Shown here piece by piece: positions 7,045 to 15,592 of a stretch of 64,000 bases of DNA. The notes beneath the pieces were generated by a model that worked only from the letters and a program-made list of their open reading frames with translations, was not told the origin of the DNA and did no database searches. Where the stretch lies: positions 1-64,000 of the forward strand of contig JBGTHP010000036.1 in NCBI GenBank assembly GCA_041746105.1, read 5' to 3'. A program made the position numbers and the translations under genes. Positions within the stretch are counted from its first letter, which is position 1; each line of letters opens with the position of its first letter. Source of the stretch: JBFHRE01 sp041746105. GTDB lineage: Bacteria; Actinomycetota; Acidimicrobiia; Spongiisociales; ZC4RG35.

Positions 7045-8351
7045 TGTCTCTTGCGGGAGACGACTCGGACCGGGGTTCCTACGAGATCAACCGCTTCGCG
7101 TATGCGTCCTTCGATGAATCGTCCGTAGTCGTCGCCGATTTCCCCGCCCGAAATGAAGAGAACAAAGGTTGGAGGCTCGGTGCCCGCCTGAACCACATAC
7201 TGGATGCGCGGTCTACGACCCTTTCTGACCGGTGGCGGGTGGGCGCCTATCCATTGTGTGACGAGGCGGTTGAGGGCCCCGGTCGGGATGCGAGTCGACC
7301 TGGCGGCGAGAACGGTGGCGATCGCGGCAGGCAGCTTCCCGACCCTGGCGCCCGTCAGGGCAGACATACGGATCACCGGTGCCCAGGACACAAACCCGAG
7401 TTGTTCGCTGAGATCGGATTCGATCCGAAGCCGTGACTCCTCGTCAATCTGATCCCACTTGTTCAGAATCAAAACCAGACTCGCTCCGGCCTCCACGACT
7501 TCGGAAGCGATGCGCTGGTCCTGGTTGGTTGCACCTTCGGTGGCGTCGATCATGAGCAAGGCCAGATCGGCATTGGCCAATTCGTTGCGTGCTCTCAAAA
7601 CCGCATAGAAGTCGGCGTCTTCGCGGATCTGGGGTGTTCGCCTGATCCCGGCTGTATCGGCTATCCGGTATCGCTCGCCGCCGAGTTCGACGATTGCATC
7701 TATCGGGTCTCGCGTCGTTCCCGGGATCTCGGAGACGATCACCCTGTACTCCCCCAACAACCGATTCAGCAGGGTTGATTTTCCGACATTTGGGCGGCCC
7801 ACGATCGCGAGCCGAGGCAGCCGGTCTTCCCCTTCGTTTCCGTCCACGTCCTCAGGCAATGCCGCCACCACCCGATCCAGCAGGTCTCCGACACCCCGCC
7901 CATGGAACGCCGAGACGGGCATCGGCTCCCCCAAGCCGAGTTTCCACAGTTCATCGACCAGTCGGTCGCGTGCACCGTCATCGATCTTGTTGGCGGCCAA
8001 AACGATTGGCGTTTGGGAGCTGCGGAGAATCCTGATGACACCGAGGTCGTCGTCGGAGACCCCGGCGGTGGCGTCAACCACGAATATCACGACATCGGCA
8101 ACCGACGCGGCCGCCTCCGCCTGGCGTCTGATTTCGGCGACGATCGGCTCCCCAGGATCGAGTTCCCAGCCTCCGGTATCGACCAGGGTGAATGACCGAC
8201 CGATCCATTCGGCGTCGAACTCACGCCGGTCCCGGGTCACACCGGGCGTCTCTTCGACCACTGCCGGACGACCACCTACGATGCGGTTGACGAGGGTTGA
8301 CTTGCCGACATTGGGGCGCCCAACGACGGCCACGATCGAAGAACGGGACAT
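7041..8351 (-). CDS. der: ribosome-assembly GTPase Der (EngA)
   Basis: Der is the double-GTPase needed for late 50S ribosomal subunit assembly. From the ATG at 8351 the protein has 436 residues, the usual length. Both G domains are intact: GRPNVGKS at residues 11-18 and 185-192, DTGG and DTAG G3 motifs, NKID (121-124) and NKWD G4 motifs, followed by the C-terminal KH-like domain ending RKRQ. The frame extends 13 codons further upstream, but the first G domain begins typically at the ATG I chose. It is divergently transcribed from ispH, and its stop codon overlaps a small membrane protein gene. Confidence 0.95.
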   Translation of the reverse strand: MSRSSIVAVVGRPNVGKSTLVNRIVGGRPAVVEETPGVTRDRREFDAEWIGRSFTLVDTGGWELDPGEPIVAEIRRQAEAAASVADVVIFVVDATAGVSDDDLGVIRILRSSQTPIVLAANKIDDGARDRLVDELWKLGLGEPMPVSAFHGRGVGDLLDRVVAALPEDVDGNEGEDRLPRLAIVGRPNVGKSTLLNRLLGEYRVIVSEIPGTTRDPIDAIVELGGERYRIADTAGIRRTPQIREDADFYAVLRARNELANADLALLMIDATEGATNQDQRIASEVVEAGASLVLILNKWDQIDEESRLRIESDLSEQLGFVSWAPVIRMSALTGARVGKLPAAIATVLAARSTRIPTGALNRLVTQWIGAHPPPVRKGRRPRIQYVVQAGTEPPTFVLFISGGEIGDDYGRFIEGRIREAVDLVGTPVRVVSRKRQ

Positions 8352-8469
8352 GTGACTCAAGAGGGTACCCGGCGTGGATCGAGCCCCCACCGCCCAGCCG
8401 AACGGGCCGGGGTGACAGTTGTGATTCCGGTGTCCGGCTTCGCGGCTTCTGGTTGACCCTGGCGTCTTC

Positions 8470-8475
8470 TAGGCT
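8470..8475 (+). promoter_or_regulatory. -10 box of a leaderless ispH promoter
   Basis: TAGGCT ends six bases before the ATG at 8482 and no Shine-Dalgarno sequence is seen, which predicts a leaderless ispH transcript. Confidence 0.55.
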
Positions 8476-8481
8476 TTCTCC

Positions 8482-9522
8482 ATGCCGGAACGCCTGATTC
8501 TCGCCGAGCCGCGCGGCTTTTGTGCCGGAGTGGAGATGGCGATCAAAGCTCTCACCTGGATGACGCGGATCTTTGATGGCCCTGTTTATTGCTATCACGA
8601 GATCGTTCACAATGAATGGGTGGTGCGGGCGTTCGAACGGGCAGGGGTCGTTTTTGTCGAATCGATCGACGAGGTGCCGGAGGGGGCGCCGGTCATGTTG
8701 TCTGCGCACGGGTCTTCTCCCGAGGTGGTCTCAGGCGCCGCCGGCCGTGCAGCAGTTGTCATCGATGCGGTCTGTCCTTTGGTCACCAAGGTCCATCATG
8801 AGGTGAAACGGATGGCCAATGATGGTTTCGAGATCATCTACATCGGCCACGGGGGCCACGACGAGGCGATTGGCACCGTGGCCGAGGCTCCGGCGTCGAT
8901 CACGCTGGTCGAGCCAGAAACCGGGCTGTTGGGATTCCGTCCGAAGGACGCCGACAGGGTCGCCCTGGTCGCGCAAACCACGCTCGGACTCCACGAGTGG
9001 CAGTCCGTCAAGGATGAGGCCACGGCCGCGTTTCCCAACCTCTGGACGGCCCGCCGGTCAGACTTGTGTTACGCCACAACCAATCGCCAGGCGGCAGTCA
9101 AGGTCCTGGCCGAGGATTGCGACCTGATTCTGGTTGTCGGTTCCGAGAACTCCTCCAACACCCAGGCGCTGGTGCGCGTCGCCCGTGAGCTTGGCACACA
9201 AGCCCACCGCATCGATTCGGCCGCAGAAATCCGTCCCGAGTGGCTCGAAGAGGCGACAGTGGTGGGTCTGACAGCAGGGGCGTCGGCTCCTGATCACCTG
9301 GTGCAGGAAGTTATTCAGCGCGTCGACGCCAGCCTTGGCTTCGAATTGGCTCGAGTTATCGACGAGGACGAATACTTTCCGCTCCCTCCCCAACTCAGAT
9401 CTCTGATCGGAACGCTGCAATCGCTGGTTGAAGCATCGCTGACGGCTCCTCCGACGGGGGCAGGCTGGCTCGAGGCCGACCGTCAATGGTCGGCATCCAG
9501 CGCGCTTGAACTGCTCCGCTGA
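8482..9522 (+). CDS. ispH: 4-hydroxy-3-methylbut-2-enyl diphosphate reductase
   Basis: IspH performs the last step of the MEP isoprenoid pathway, reducing HMBPP to IPP and DMAPP with a 4Fe-4S cluster. The three cluster cysteines are Cys14, Cys98 and Cys196; the catalytic Glu is Glu128 in HDEAIG, and the substrate His residues lie in YHEIVHN (38-44) and IGHGGH (121-126). The 346-residue length is normal. The C-terminal ~30 residues are variable, and their coding sequence overlaps the 3' end of cmk on the other strand by 40 bases. It is the only plus-strand gene between der and the kinase gene at 17.9 kb. Confidence 0.95.
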   Translation: MPERLILAEPRGFCAGVEMAIKALTWMTRIFDGPVYCYHEIVHNEWVVRAFERAGVVFVESIDEVPEGAPVMLSAHGSSPEVVSGAAGRAAVVIDAVCPLVTKVHHEVKRMANDGFEIIYIGHGGHDEAIGTVAEAPASITLVEPETGLLGFRPKDADRVALVAQTTLGLHEWQSVKDEATAAFPNLWTARRSDLCYATTNRQAAVKVLAEDCDLILVVGSENSSNTQALVRVARELGTQAHRIDSAAEIRPEWLEEATVVGLTAGASAPDHLVQEVIQRVDASLGFELARVIDEDEYFPLPPQLRSLIGTLQSLVEASLTAPPTGAGWLEADRQWSASSALELLR

Positions 9523-10163
9523 TCCAAGGCAGCTTCGACGAGTCCGACCACTGCAGTTGTGGCCTCCTCGATCGAGAGATCGGTTGTGTCGAGGTGGACG
9601 GCATCGGGGGCGGCGACCAATGGTGACGCCGACCTTTTGCTGTCGAGCCTGTCTCTCTCCGCCAGGTTTCCCGCGACGGCGTCCGTCTCGGTGCCTATCT
9701 CCGTGGCGCGTCGCCTTGCTCTCACAACCGGGTCCGCTGTAAGAAAGACCTTTACCAGCGCGCCGGGGAATACCACCGTTCCAATATCGCGACCCTCGAC
9801 GACTGCCCCCTTCTGGTGACTGGCAACCCACTCCTGTTGTGCGCGGACGAGTTGTGCTCTCACCCCGGGATGTGCCGCTACGACGCTGACGACTGCATCG
9901 ACCGGCGGTTGCCGTATGGCGGAACTCACGTCCTCTCCACCGACGAACATTCGGCCATCGATCTGGTTGAACTCGACCCCGTACAATTCCTCCACGATTG
10001 CCTCGGCGTCGTCCGGTTCGATCCCGGCCCGCAACGTCACATGAGACGCGGCCCGGTAGAAGGCGCCCGTGTCTAAATGGGCCCAACCGAGGCGGCGGGC
10101 GACCATGCGGCTCACCGTGCTCTTGCCGGAGCCTGCAGGTCCGTCGATGGCGACAACATTCAT
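9483..10163 (-). CDS. cmk: cytidylate kinase
   Basis: Cmk phosphorylates CMP and dCMP. The product from ATG 10163 is 226 residues with P-loop GPAGSGKS (8-15), DTGAFYR (31-37), the GRDIGT motif and the RRRATE lid. The longer upstream extension of this frame runs inside aroA and is not real; the chosen ATG overlaps the aroA stop by ATGA, so translation is coupled. aroA-cmk and rluB-cmk-der neighbourhoods are widely conserved. The 3' 40 bases overlap the convergent ispH end. Confidence 0.93.
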   Translation of the reverse strand: MNVVAIDGPAGSGKSTVSRMVARRLGWAHLDTGAFYRAASHVTLRAGIEPDDAEAIVEELYGVEFNQIDGRMFVGGEDVSSAIRQPPVDAVVSVVAAHPGVRAQLVRAQQEWVASHQKGAVVEGRDIGTVVFPGALVKVFLTADPVVRARRRATEIGTETDAVAGNLAERDRLDSKRSASPLVAAPDAVHLDTTDLSIEEATTAVVGLVEAALDQRSSSSALDADH

Positions 10164-11431
10164 CGCAGGCTCTCGAGCATTTGGAAGAACCGCGGCCAGG
10201 TTTTGGCGACGCACGCCGGGTCGTCGATCTCGATTCCGGGGCGGGCGAGGCCTGCGACCGCGAAGGCCATCGCCATCCGGTGATCGTCGTAGGTCGATAT
10301 CCGTGCCGCTTTTGGAGGGCCCGGCGTGATGAGGAGGTCCGAACCATCGATGCGGGCTGTTGCTCCAAGACGGTTCAGCTCGTTTTCGAGCGCCACCAGC
10401 CGGTCGGTTTCCTTGTGGCGAAGGGTCGAAAGGCCGCGGATGCGTGATTCGCCGTCGGCGAACAGACATCCCACCGCCAGTGCCAGCGATGCGTCAGGAG
10501 CCGCGCTCATATCGACGTCGACGGCCCTGAGCCCGTTGCTGGGACCCGTGACTGTGATGAGACCACCCGAGTGGTTGATGACGCAACCCATGTCGGCCAG
10601 CACCCCCAGAAACGCCATATCGGCCTGCGAGGAGTCGGGAGGGAGGCCGACCAGAGTCACCTGGCCGCCTCGCACTGCCGCCGCCAAAGCCGGATAAGCC
10701 GCTGCCGAGGCGTCTGCTTCGATTTCGTATTCGGTCCGGACGTACCCACCTCCCCCGATGGAGTAGCCGCCGGCCGCCGGTGCCACTTCCGCCCCAAACG
10801 CCCGCATCACCTCAACCGTCGATGTCAGGTAAGGCGTCGACACCATTTCGCCGGTGATGGTCACGTCGATGCCACCAGAAAGCATCGGTCCGAGCATCAT
10901 CAGGGCAGAAACGAACTGGCTGGACCGGCTGCCATCCACTGTCACCGAACCACCAGCAATCTCGCGGCCGTCGACGGTCACTGGCGGAAACCCGCCGTTG
11001 GTGGCGACCTTTGCCCCGAGGCGGGTCAAGGCATCGGTGAGGTCGGCGATTGGGCGCTCGCGCATTCGGGCGCTTCCATCCACCGTGACGGGGCCGCCGG
11101 CAAGCACCGCTATCGCCGTGATGAAACGCGCCGTTGTGCCTGATCCGCGGGCATCGAGCGGGTGGTCGGGAGTTTCGAATTCGCCTCCAGTCCCCACCAC
11201 AAGCCATGGATCGTCGTTGTCGTCGATCAAGACACCCAGGTTTCGCAACGACTCGCGCATCGCCTCGGTGTCGTCGGCCTCGAGCGGATTCCTGAGCCGG
11301 CTCACTCCCCCCAACGCCAAAGCTGCCACCGCCAGGGCACGGTTGGTGTAGCTCTTCGAGCCAGGCAGATGGACAACGGCGTCGATAGGCCTCGCCAGTG
11401 GCTTGATCTCGAGAACTTGAGGCAACGGCAC
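10160..11431 (-). CDS. aroA: 3-phosphoshikimate 1-carboxyvinyltransferase (EPSP synthase)
   Basis: AroA condenses shikimate-3-phosphate with phosphoenolpyruvate, the sixth step of the shikimate pathway. The 423-residue protein opens with the phosphate-binding PGSKS (23-27), has the GSGTTAR PEP loop, the SRSSQF segment and the C-terminal DHRMAMAFAV. It starts with GTG; a TACGCT box ends nine bases upstream. It lies between rluB and cmk, separate from the aroB/aroK/aroC/aroE genes at 33-39 kb. Confidence 0.94.
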   Translation of the reverse strand: MPLPQVLEIKPLARPIDAVVHLPGSKSYTNRALAVAALALGGVSRLRNPLEADDTEAMRESLRNLGVLIDDNDDPWLVVGTGGEFETPDHPLDARGSGTTARFITAIAVLAGGPVTVDGSARMRERPIADLTDALTRLGAKVATNGGFPPVTVDGREIAGGSVTVDGSRSSQFVSALMMLGPMLSGGIDVTITGEMVSTPYLTSTVEVMRAFGAEVAPAAGGYSIGGGGYVRTEYEIEADASAAAYPALAAAVRGGQVTLVGLPPDSSQADMAFLGVLADMGCVINHSGGLITVTGPSNGLRAVDVDMSAAPDASLALAVGCLFADGESRIRGLSTLRHKETDRLVALENELNRLGATARIDGSDLLITPGPPKAARISTYDDHRMAMAFAVAGLARPGIEIDDPACVAKTWPRFFQMLESLR

Positions 11432-11475
11432 GATTGGGTGAGCGTAGAGAGCCGCTCACCGATGTTTCAAAAGTG

Positions 11476-12222
11476 TCAGCCTTCCAACAAACCTGCTGGG
11501 TCGGCCGCACCATAAAGAGCGGTCAATTCTTCGACCTCGAGTTGGCGGTAAGTACCGGGTTCGAGCTGCCGGTCCGCCAATGGTCCGATCGCGACTCTGA
11601 CCAAGCCGCTCACCGGGTGTCCTATCGCCTCGCCCATTCGCCGGATCTCGCGGTTGCGGCCTTCCCCCATCACCATCTCGACGAGGGCTCGGTCGCCCAG
11701 ACGGTCGAGTAGCCGCACCGAGATCGCCGCAGCCGGACCGTCGTCGAGTTCTAACCCGGACACCAGCGTTTTCAGCTGTGCCACACCGGGGTTTCGATCG
11801 AAGATCACCTGATAGGTCTTCGAGATCCCGAATCGAGGGTGAGTGACGATATTTGTGAGGAACCCGTCGTTGGAGAGCAACAGCAAACCCTCGGACTCGG
11901 CATCGAGGCGGCCAACCGGCCAAACCCTGGGATCGCTCGGAACCAGGTCCACCACGGTTGCTCTTCCATGGGTGTCCTCGGCGGTACTGATGACGCCAAG
12001 CGGCTTGTACAGAAGGTAGGTGACCAGCGCAGGAGCCACCGGAATGGGTTTGCCGTCGATCGTGACAACTTCCGTTGTTGGGTTGACACGATCACCGAGG
12101 ACTGCCTTTCTGGCGCCGATCGACACCCGGCCGGCCGCGATCAGTTCTTCCGCCGCACGGCGAGACATCAATCCAGCCGCACTTATCGCCTTTTGGAGAC
12201 GGACCCTGTCCTCAGTCGACAT
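11476..12222 (-). CDS. rluB: 23S rRNA pseudouridine synthase RluB (RsuA/RluB family)
   Basis: The 248-residue enzyme has an N-terminal S4 RNA-binding domain (residues 6-50) and the RsuA/RluB-type catalytic domain with the aspartate in GRLDAESEGLL (Asp107) that attacks uridine, plus the terminal GRNREIRR motif. It should modify a uridine in helix 89 of 23S rRNA, or an equivalent small-subunit site as RsuA does. It follows scpB with an 11-bp overlap; this scpA-scpB-rluB-cmk-der order is typical of actinobacteria. Confidence 0.9.
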   Translation of the reverse strand: MSTEDRVRLQKAISAAGLMSRRAAEELIAAGRVSIGARKAVLGDRVNPTTEVVTIDGKPIPVAPALVTYLLYKPLGVISTAEDTHGRATVVDLVPSDPRVWPVGRLDAESEGLLLLSNDGFLTNIVTHPRFGISKTYQVIFDRNPGVAQLKTLVSGLELDDGPAAAISVRLLDRLGDRALVEMVMGEGRNREIRRMGEAIGHPVSGLVRVAIGPLADRQLEPGTYRQLEVEELTALYGAADPAGLLEG

Positions 12223-12784
12223 CGGTTACAGGATCACGAAAGGTGCTCTCGAGCGCATCCATGATCGACGCCGGCGGTACATGATCGGCGAGCGGGGGCA
12301 GTTGCGACAGATCATCGAGTCCCATCTTCTCCAGAAAGAGGCCGGTGGTCCGGTAGACGGCCGGGTTTCCGGGCAGTGGCAACCTCGCCGCCTCCTCGAT
12401 GAGACCATTGCGTTCGAGGGATCGCAGAGACGAATCGGAGTCGACGCCGCGGATCTCGGACAGCTGGCCTCGAGAAACGGGCTGCCGGTAGGCCACGACG
12501 GCGAGCGCCTCCAGCGCCGCCCCCGATAGCTTGCGGGCGGTGGCCGACGACGCAAACCTCTCCAGATAGGGGTAGGCCTCGGACTTGGTGTACAAACGCC
12601 ATCCACCTGCGGCTTTGCGCACAGTGAGGCCGCTTCCACGTTCGTTGAGCGTTTCTTCGAGTCGAGCGATCAGGGGTTCGACCACTTCTGGTCCCAACTC
12701 GAGCACCTCGCACAATTCGGCGGTCGGCACCGGTGACTCTGTCACAAAAAGGATGGCTTCGAGTGCGCCCAGGGTGTCCATCAT
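12212..12784 (-). CDS. scpB: segregation and condensation protein B
   Basis: ScpB is the winged-helix kite subunit of the SMC-ScpAB condensin that compacts and segregates the chromosome. The product is 190 residues with two winged-helix domains (about 1-85 and 90-165), including EAILFVTESPV near the start and the TGLFLEKMGLDDLSQLPPL end. I place the start at ATG 12784 because it overlaps the scpA stop by ATGA; an in-frame ATG nine bases upstream (12793) is the alternative. smc is not in the window. Confidence 0.9.
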   Translation of the reverse strand: MMDTLGALEAILFVTESPVPTAELCEVLELGPEVVEPLIARLEETLNERGSGLTVRKAAGGWRLYTKSEAYPYLERFASSATARKLSGAALEALAVVAYRQPVSRGQLSEIRGVDSDSSLRSLERNGLIEEAARLPLPGNPAVYRTTGLFLEKMGLDDLSQLPPLADHVPPASIMDALESTFRDPVTDVD

Positions 12785-13536
12785 CGAGTCCATTCCGAAA
12801 CGACCTGGGCATCACCACGGAAGCGGACCTCGATCTCTGACAGCCAGTCTTCCTGGGCAAGTTCGACCATACCCCATCGAGCCAGTTCGAGCAGAGCGAG
12901 GAAATAGGCAGCCACTTCGACCTTCCTTGTGCAGTGTTCAACCAGCTCTTCGAATGAGGTGTCGACGGCATCGGCAATACGCCCCCGCAGTTCGTCGATT
13001 GCCGATTGGACGGATGGGAGCTCGAGATCGAGGTGGTCGAGGTCGGGCTCTTGGACCTGCCGCGCCATGACCCGCTGGGCCAGCGCTGCCAGACCGGCAA
13101 GGTCGATTGGCATCGTGAGCTCGACCGGTTTTGGCGTGATCGCCTGGTCGAGCCCGGTGCTACGGGGAACAAAACGGTTGGTCCGCTCGAGGCGGGCCGC
13201 CAGGACTGCCGCCACGTCTTTGAAAGTGACACAGGTGAGCAGACGCGACAACAACCGATCGCGTTCCTCCATCAGAGCCAGTTCCTCGTCCAGATCGACC
13301 TCTCCGTCGTCGGGTAGCAACCGTCTCACTTTGAGTTGGATCAGGGTTGCGGCGATCAGCAAGAACTCGGAGGTGACCTCCAGATCCATCTGGCGCATGT
13401 CGTCGAGGTGCGTCAGGTACTCGCTGACGAGGTCCGTCAGGCTCAACGACGTCACCTCGACTTGATGGCGGGTGATGAGCTGGAGGAGGAGGTCGAGGGG
13501 TCCCTCGAAGACAGCGGTTTTTACGTGGTAGGCCAT
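12781..13536 (-). CDS. scpA: segregation and condensation protein A
   Basis: ScpA is the kleisin bridging the SMC heads. The 251-residue protein begins with the hallmark FEGPLDLLLQLI (10-21), which binds the SMC neck, and ends with the winged-helix segment that binds the SMC cap. A TAGCCT box lies 15 bases before the ATG and no Shine-Dalgarno sequence is visible, so this is probably the promoter of the scpA-scpB-rluB run. Confidence 0.92.
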   Translation of the reverse strand: MAYHVKTAVFEGPLDLLLQLITRHQVEVTSLSLTDLVSEYLTHLDDMRQMDLEVTSEFLLIAATLIQLKVRRLLPDDGEVDLDEELALMEERDRLLSRLLTCVTFKDVAAVLAARLERTNRFVPRSTGLDQAITPKPVELTMPIDLAGLAALAQRVMARQVQEPDLDHLDLELPSVQSAIDELRGRIADAVDTSFEELVEHCTRKVEVAAYFLALLELARWGMVELAQEDWLSEIEVRFRGDAQVVSEWTR

Positions 13537-13554
13537 TTTCTGTGTGGGAGCAGG

Positions 13555-14061
13555 CTAGTTGCTGGAGCGCCGCCACAAGGTACGCGGCGGTTCGTCGGCC
13601 TCGCACAACTCGGCCCATGATGACTCTGGGATCGAGTCAGGCCGGGGCCCGTGGTGATGGTGGGCAAACTGAATCACAAGAGGGTCTTCCTCAAGCCGGC
13701 GGATATCGGCTGCCCCGTGAATGCCATGGTCGCGGTAGATGACCGAGCGAATCGGAAGCTTCAACCGGAGTTTGATGAGAATTGTCGAAATGGTCCGACC
13801 GAGGGTTGCCAGTCGAGCGTGGCGTTTGCCAACGTCGTGGAGAAGTGCGGCCCTGAGATGAGATGGTGAAGAAGAAACGATGCCGATTGCGGTGAGGCTT
13901 TCCAGCCCGTGGCGTTGGTCCCCGACCGACTGGGCAAAAAACAGGGCGTCAAGCCCACCGGGAAGCCACTGTCTGATCGTGGCTTCCTCGGTTTCTGTCA
14001 GCGGTAGAGGCCTGAGGCTGGATAGAAACCGTCGGGTGAGATGTGGCCAGCTTCCCGGCAC
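13555..14061 (-). CDS. HD-domain phosphohydrolase-like protein
   Basis: From GTG 14061 this is a 168-residue protein with a compact HD domain: His51, His75-Asp76 in LLHDVGKRHA, and further His/Asp residues in YRDHGIHG and AHHHHGP that could complete a metal site. HD proteins hydrolyse nucleotides or phosphate esters; the substrate is unknown. The GTG shares one base with the TAG stop of the upstream zinc-finger gene (TAGTG), which decides the start and makes stop-start coupling likely. The frame extends further upstream, but only inside that gene. Confidence 0.7.
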   Translation of the reverse strand: MPGSWPHLTRRFLSSLRPLPLTETEEATIRQWLPGGLDALFFAQSVGDQRHGLESLTAIGIVSSSPSHLRAALLHDVGKRHARLATLGRTISTILIKLRLKLPIRSVIYRDHGIHGAADIRRLEEDPLVIQFAHHHHGPRPDSIPESSWAELCEADEPPRTLWRRSSN

Positions 14062-14414
14062 TACCCGTGACGGCTCTTGCAGTCGACGCACAGAATCGAG
14101 GCGGGACGAGCCTCGAGGCGGATGGTCGGGATATCTTTTCCACAACTGGCGCAGGTTCCGTAGGCGCCGGTTTCGATCCTGTGCATGGCGGCGTCGATGT
14201 CGACGAGCTGAGATTTCAACGACTCCACCAATCCGAGAACCTCCGTCCGCTCGGCGGTGGCGGCGCCGGCATCGGCAAAACCTCCGTCGCCAAAATCGTG
14301 ATCTGAGCGGAGGTCGCCGTCCTCATTGGCCCCGAGTTCGTGGAGCTGATGGACCAGGCGAGCCCGTTCCTCGATCAAAGAAGAAGTGGCGGCGTTGATA
14401 TCGACGTTCGTCAT
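14061..14414 (-). CDS. DksA/TraR family C4 zinc-finger protein
   Basis: The encoded 117-residue protein has an N-terminal coiled coil with a Gly/Asp-rich middle (residues 30-55) and a C-terminal C4 zinc finger: Cys88, Cys91, Cys109, Cys112 in the DksA/TraR arrangement GTCASCGKDI. Such proteins enter the RNA polymerase secondary channel or bind polymerase otherwise; actinobacterial members include CarD-independent RbpA-like regulators whose roles are mostly unknown. It lacks the paired Asp tip of E. coli DksA in a recognisable form. It is coupled to the HD protein downstream and follows ald by 55 bases. Confidence 0.85.
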   Translation of the reverse strand: MTNVDINAATSSLIEERARLVHQLHELGANEDGDLRSDHDFGDGGFADAGAATAERTEVLGLVESLKSQLVDIDAAMHRIETGAYGTCASCGKDIPTIRLEARPASILCVDCKSRHG

Positions 14415-14469
14415 GGGGTATCAGTATCGACTCTCTGTTGGGCTAAAGCAACGTTTTCGATTTGGCGGC

Positions 14470-15588
14470 TCAACCGGTGAGCGCCAAAACGGGGTCGACG
14501 TATTCGCGACCGAGTGAGCTCGCCACCGCCTGGTTGGTCAACGATGAACCCACCAGATTGACTCCCGGAATCAACTCGGGGTTTCGATCGAGGCTGGCTT
14601 TGACGCCGAGATCCGCCAGGGCGACGACATAAGGAAGCGTCGCATTGGTCAATGCATAGGTCGAGGTGTGAGGAACAGCGCCGGGGATGTTGCCCACGGC
14701 GTAGTGGATGACGTCGTGCACGGCATAAACAGGATCGGCATGGGTGGTTTCCCTGCTCGTCTCGAAACAACCTCCCTGATCGATCGCTATATCGACAAGG
14801 ACCGCCCCTCTCTTCATCGCTCGGACCATGTCTCCGCTCACCAGCTTCGGAGCGCTCGCCCCCGGTACAAGCACGGAGCCGATCACGAGGTCGGCGTTGA
14901 TGACGGCTTCCTCGATGGTCAATTGACTCGAGGCAAGTGTGACGAGACGACCGTGATAGATCGAGTCGAGGTGGCGCAGTTTTGCCAGATCACGGTCGAT
15001 AACCGTGACATAGGCCTGCATCCCCATCGCCATGGCCGCAGCATTGGCGCCCGAGACTCCACCTCCGATGATCACGACGTTCGCCGGTTTGACGCCAGGG
15101 ACTCCACCGAGCAGGACACCCCGGCCTCCCATGGCCTTTTCGAGGAAGTGGGCCCCTGCCTGCACCGCCATCCGTCCGGCCACTTCCGACATGGGCGCCA
15201 GGAGCGGGAGGCTGCGGTCGGGTAGCTGGACGGTTTCGTAGGCGATGGCAGTGATGCCGGCCGACAACAACTTGTCGGCGATGTGGGGGTAGGCGGCAAG
15301 GTGGAGGTAGGTGAAAAGAACCTGTCCTGCCCTGAACAGGTCTACTTCGCCTGGCTGTGGTTCCTTGACCTTGAGCACCAACTCGGCTTCCGAGAAGACA
15401 TCTTCCGCGGTCGGAACGATGGCCGCGCCCTGCGCCTCGTATTCTTCGTCGTGGATCGTCGAGCCTTCGCCGGCATCGTGCTCGATCAGGACGGTATGAC
15501 CCCGCGAAACCAGTTCTTTGACTCCACTCGGAGTGATGGCAACCCTGAACTCCGCGGTTTTCACCTCTCTGGGGACACCGACGATCAC
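14470..15588 (-). CDS. ald: alanine dehydrogenase
   Basis: Ald interconverts L-alanine and pyruvate plus ammonia with NAD. The 372-residue length is exact for the family. Lys75 (KVKEP) and His96 (YLHLAAY) are the substrate residues, the NAD fold starts at VVIIGGGVSG, and VDIAIDQGG supplies the catalytic Asp. The gene starts with GTG, preceded by a strong GAAGGAG eight bases away, one of the few clear Shine-Dalgarno sequences in the window. It lies four bases after the Nudix gene stop, so it is in the pyrG-nudix-ald transcription unit. Confidence 0.95.
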   Translation of the reverse strand: MIVGVPREVKTAEFRVAITPSGVKELVSRGHTVLIEHDAGEGSTIHDEEYEAQGAAIVPTAEDVFSEAELVLKVKEPQPGEVDLFRAGQVLFTYLHLAAYPHIADKLLSAGITAIAYETVQLPDRSLPLLAPMSEVAGRMAVQAGAHFLEKAMGGRGVLLGGVPGVKPANVVIIGGGVSGANAAAMAMGMQAYVTVIDRDLAKLRHLDSIYHGRLVTLASSQLTIEEAVINADLVIGSVLVPGASAPKLVSGDMVRAMKRGAVLVDIAIDQGGCFETSRETTHADPVYAVHDVIHYAVGNIPGAVPHTSTYALTNATLPYVVALADLGVKASLDRNPELIPGVNLVGSSLTNQAVASSLGREYVDPVLALTG

Positions 15589-15592
15589 CTTT

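Noticed and set aside
9058..10368. 436-codon minus-strand frame across ispH and cmk
   Set aside because: Arg/Gly/Ser-rich translation with no domain, opposite ispH and out of frame with cmk.
12312..13232. 306-codon minus-strand frame over scpA/scpB
   Set aside because: Same strand but wrong phase; both scp genes are intact in their own frames.
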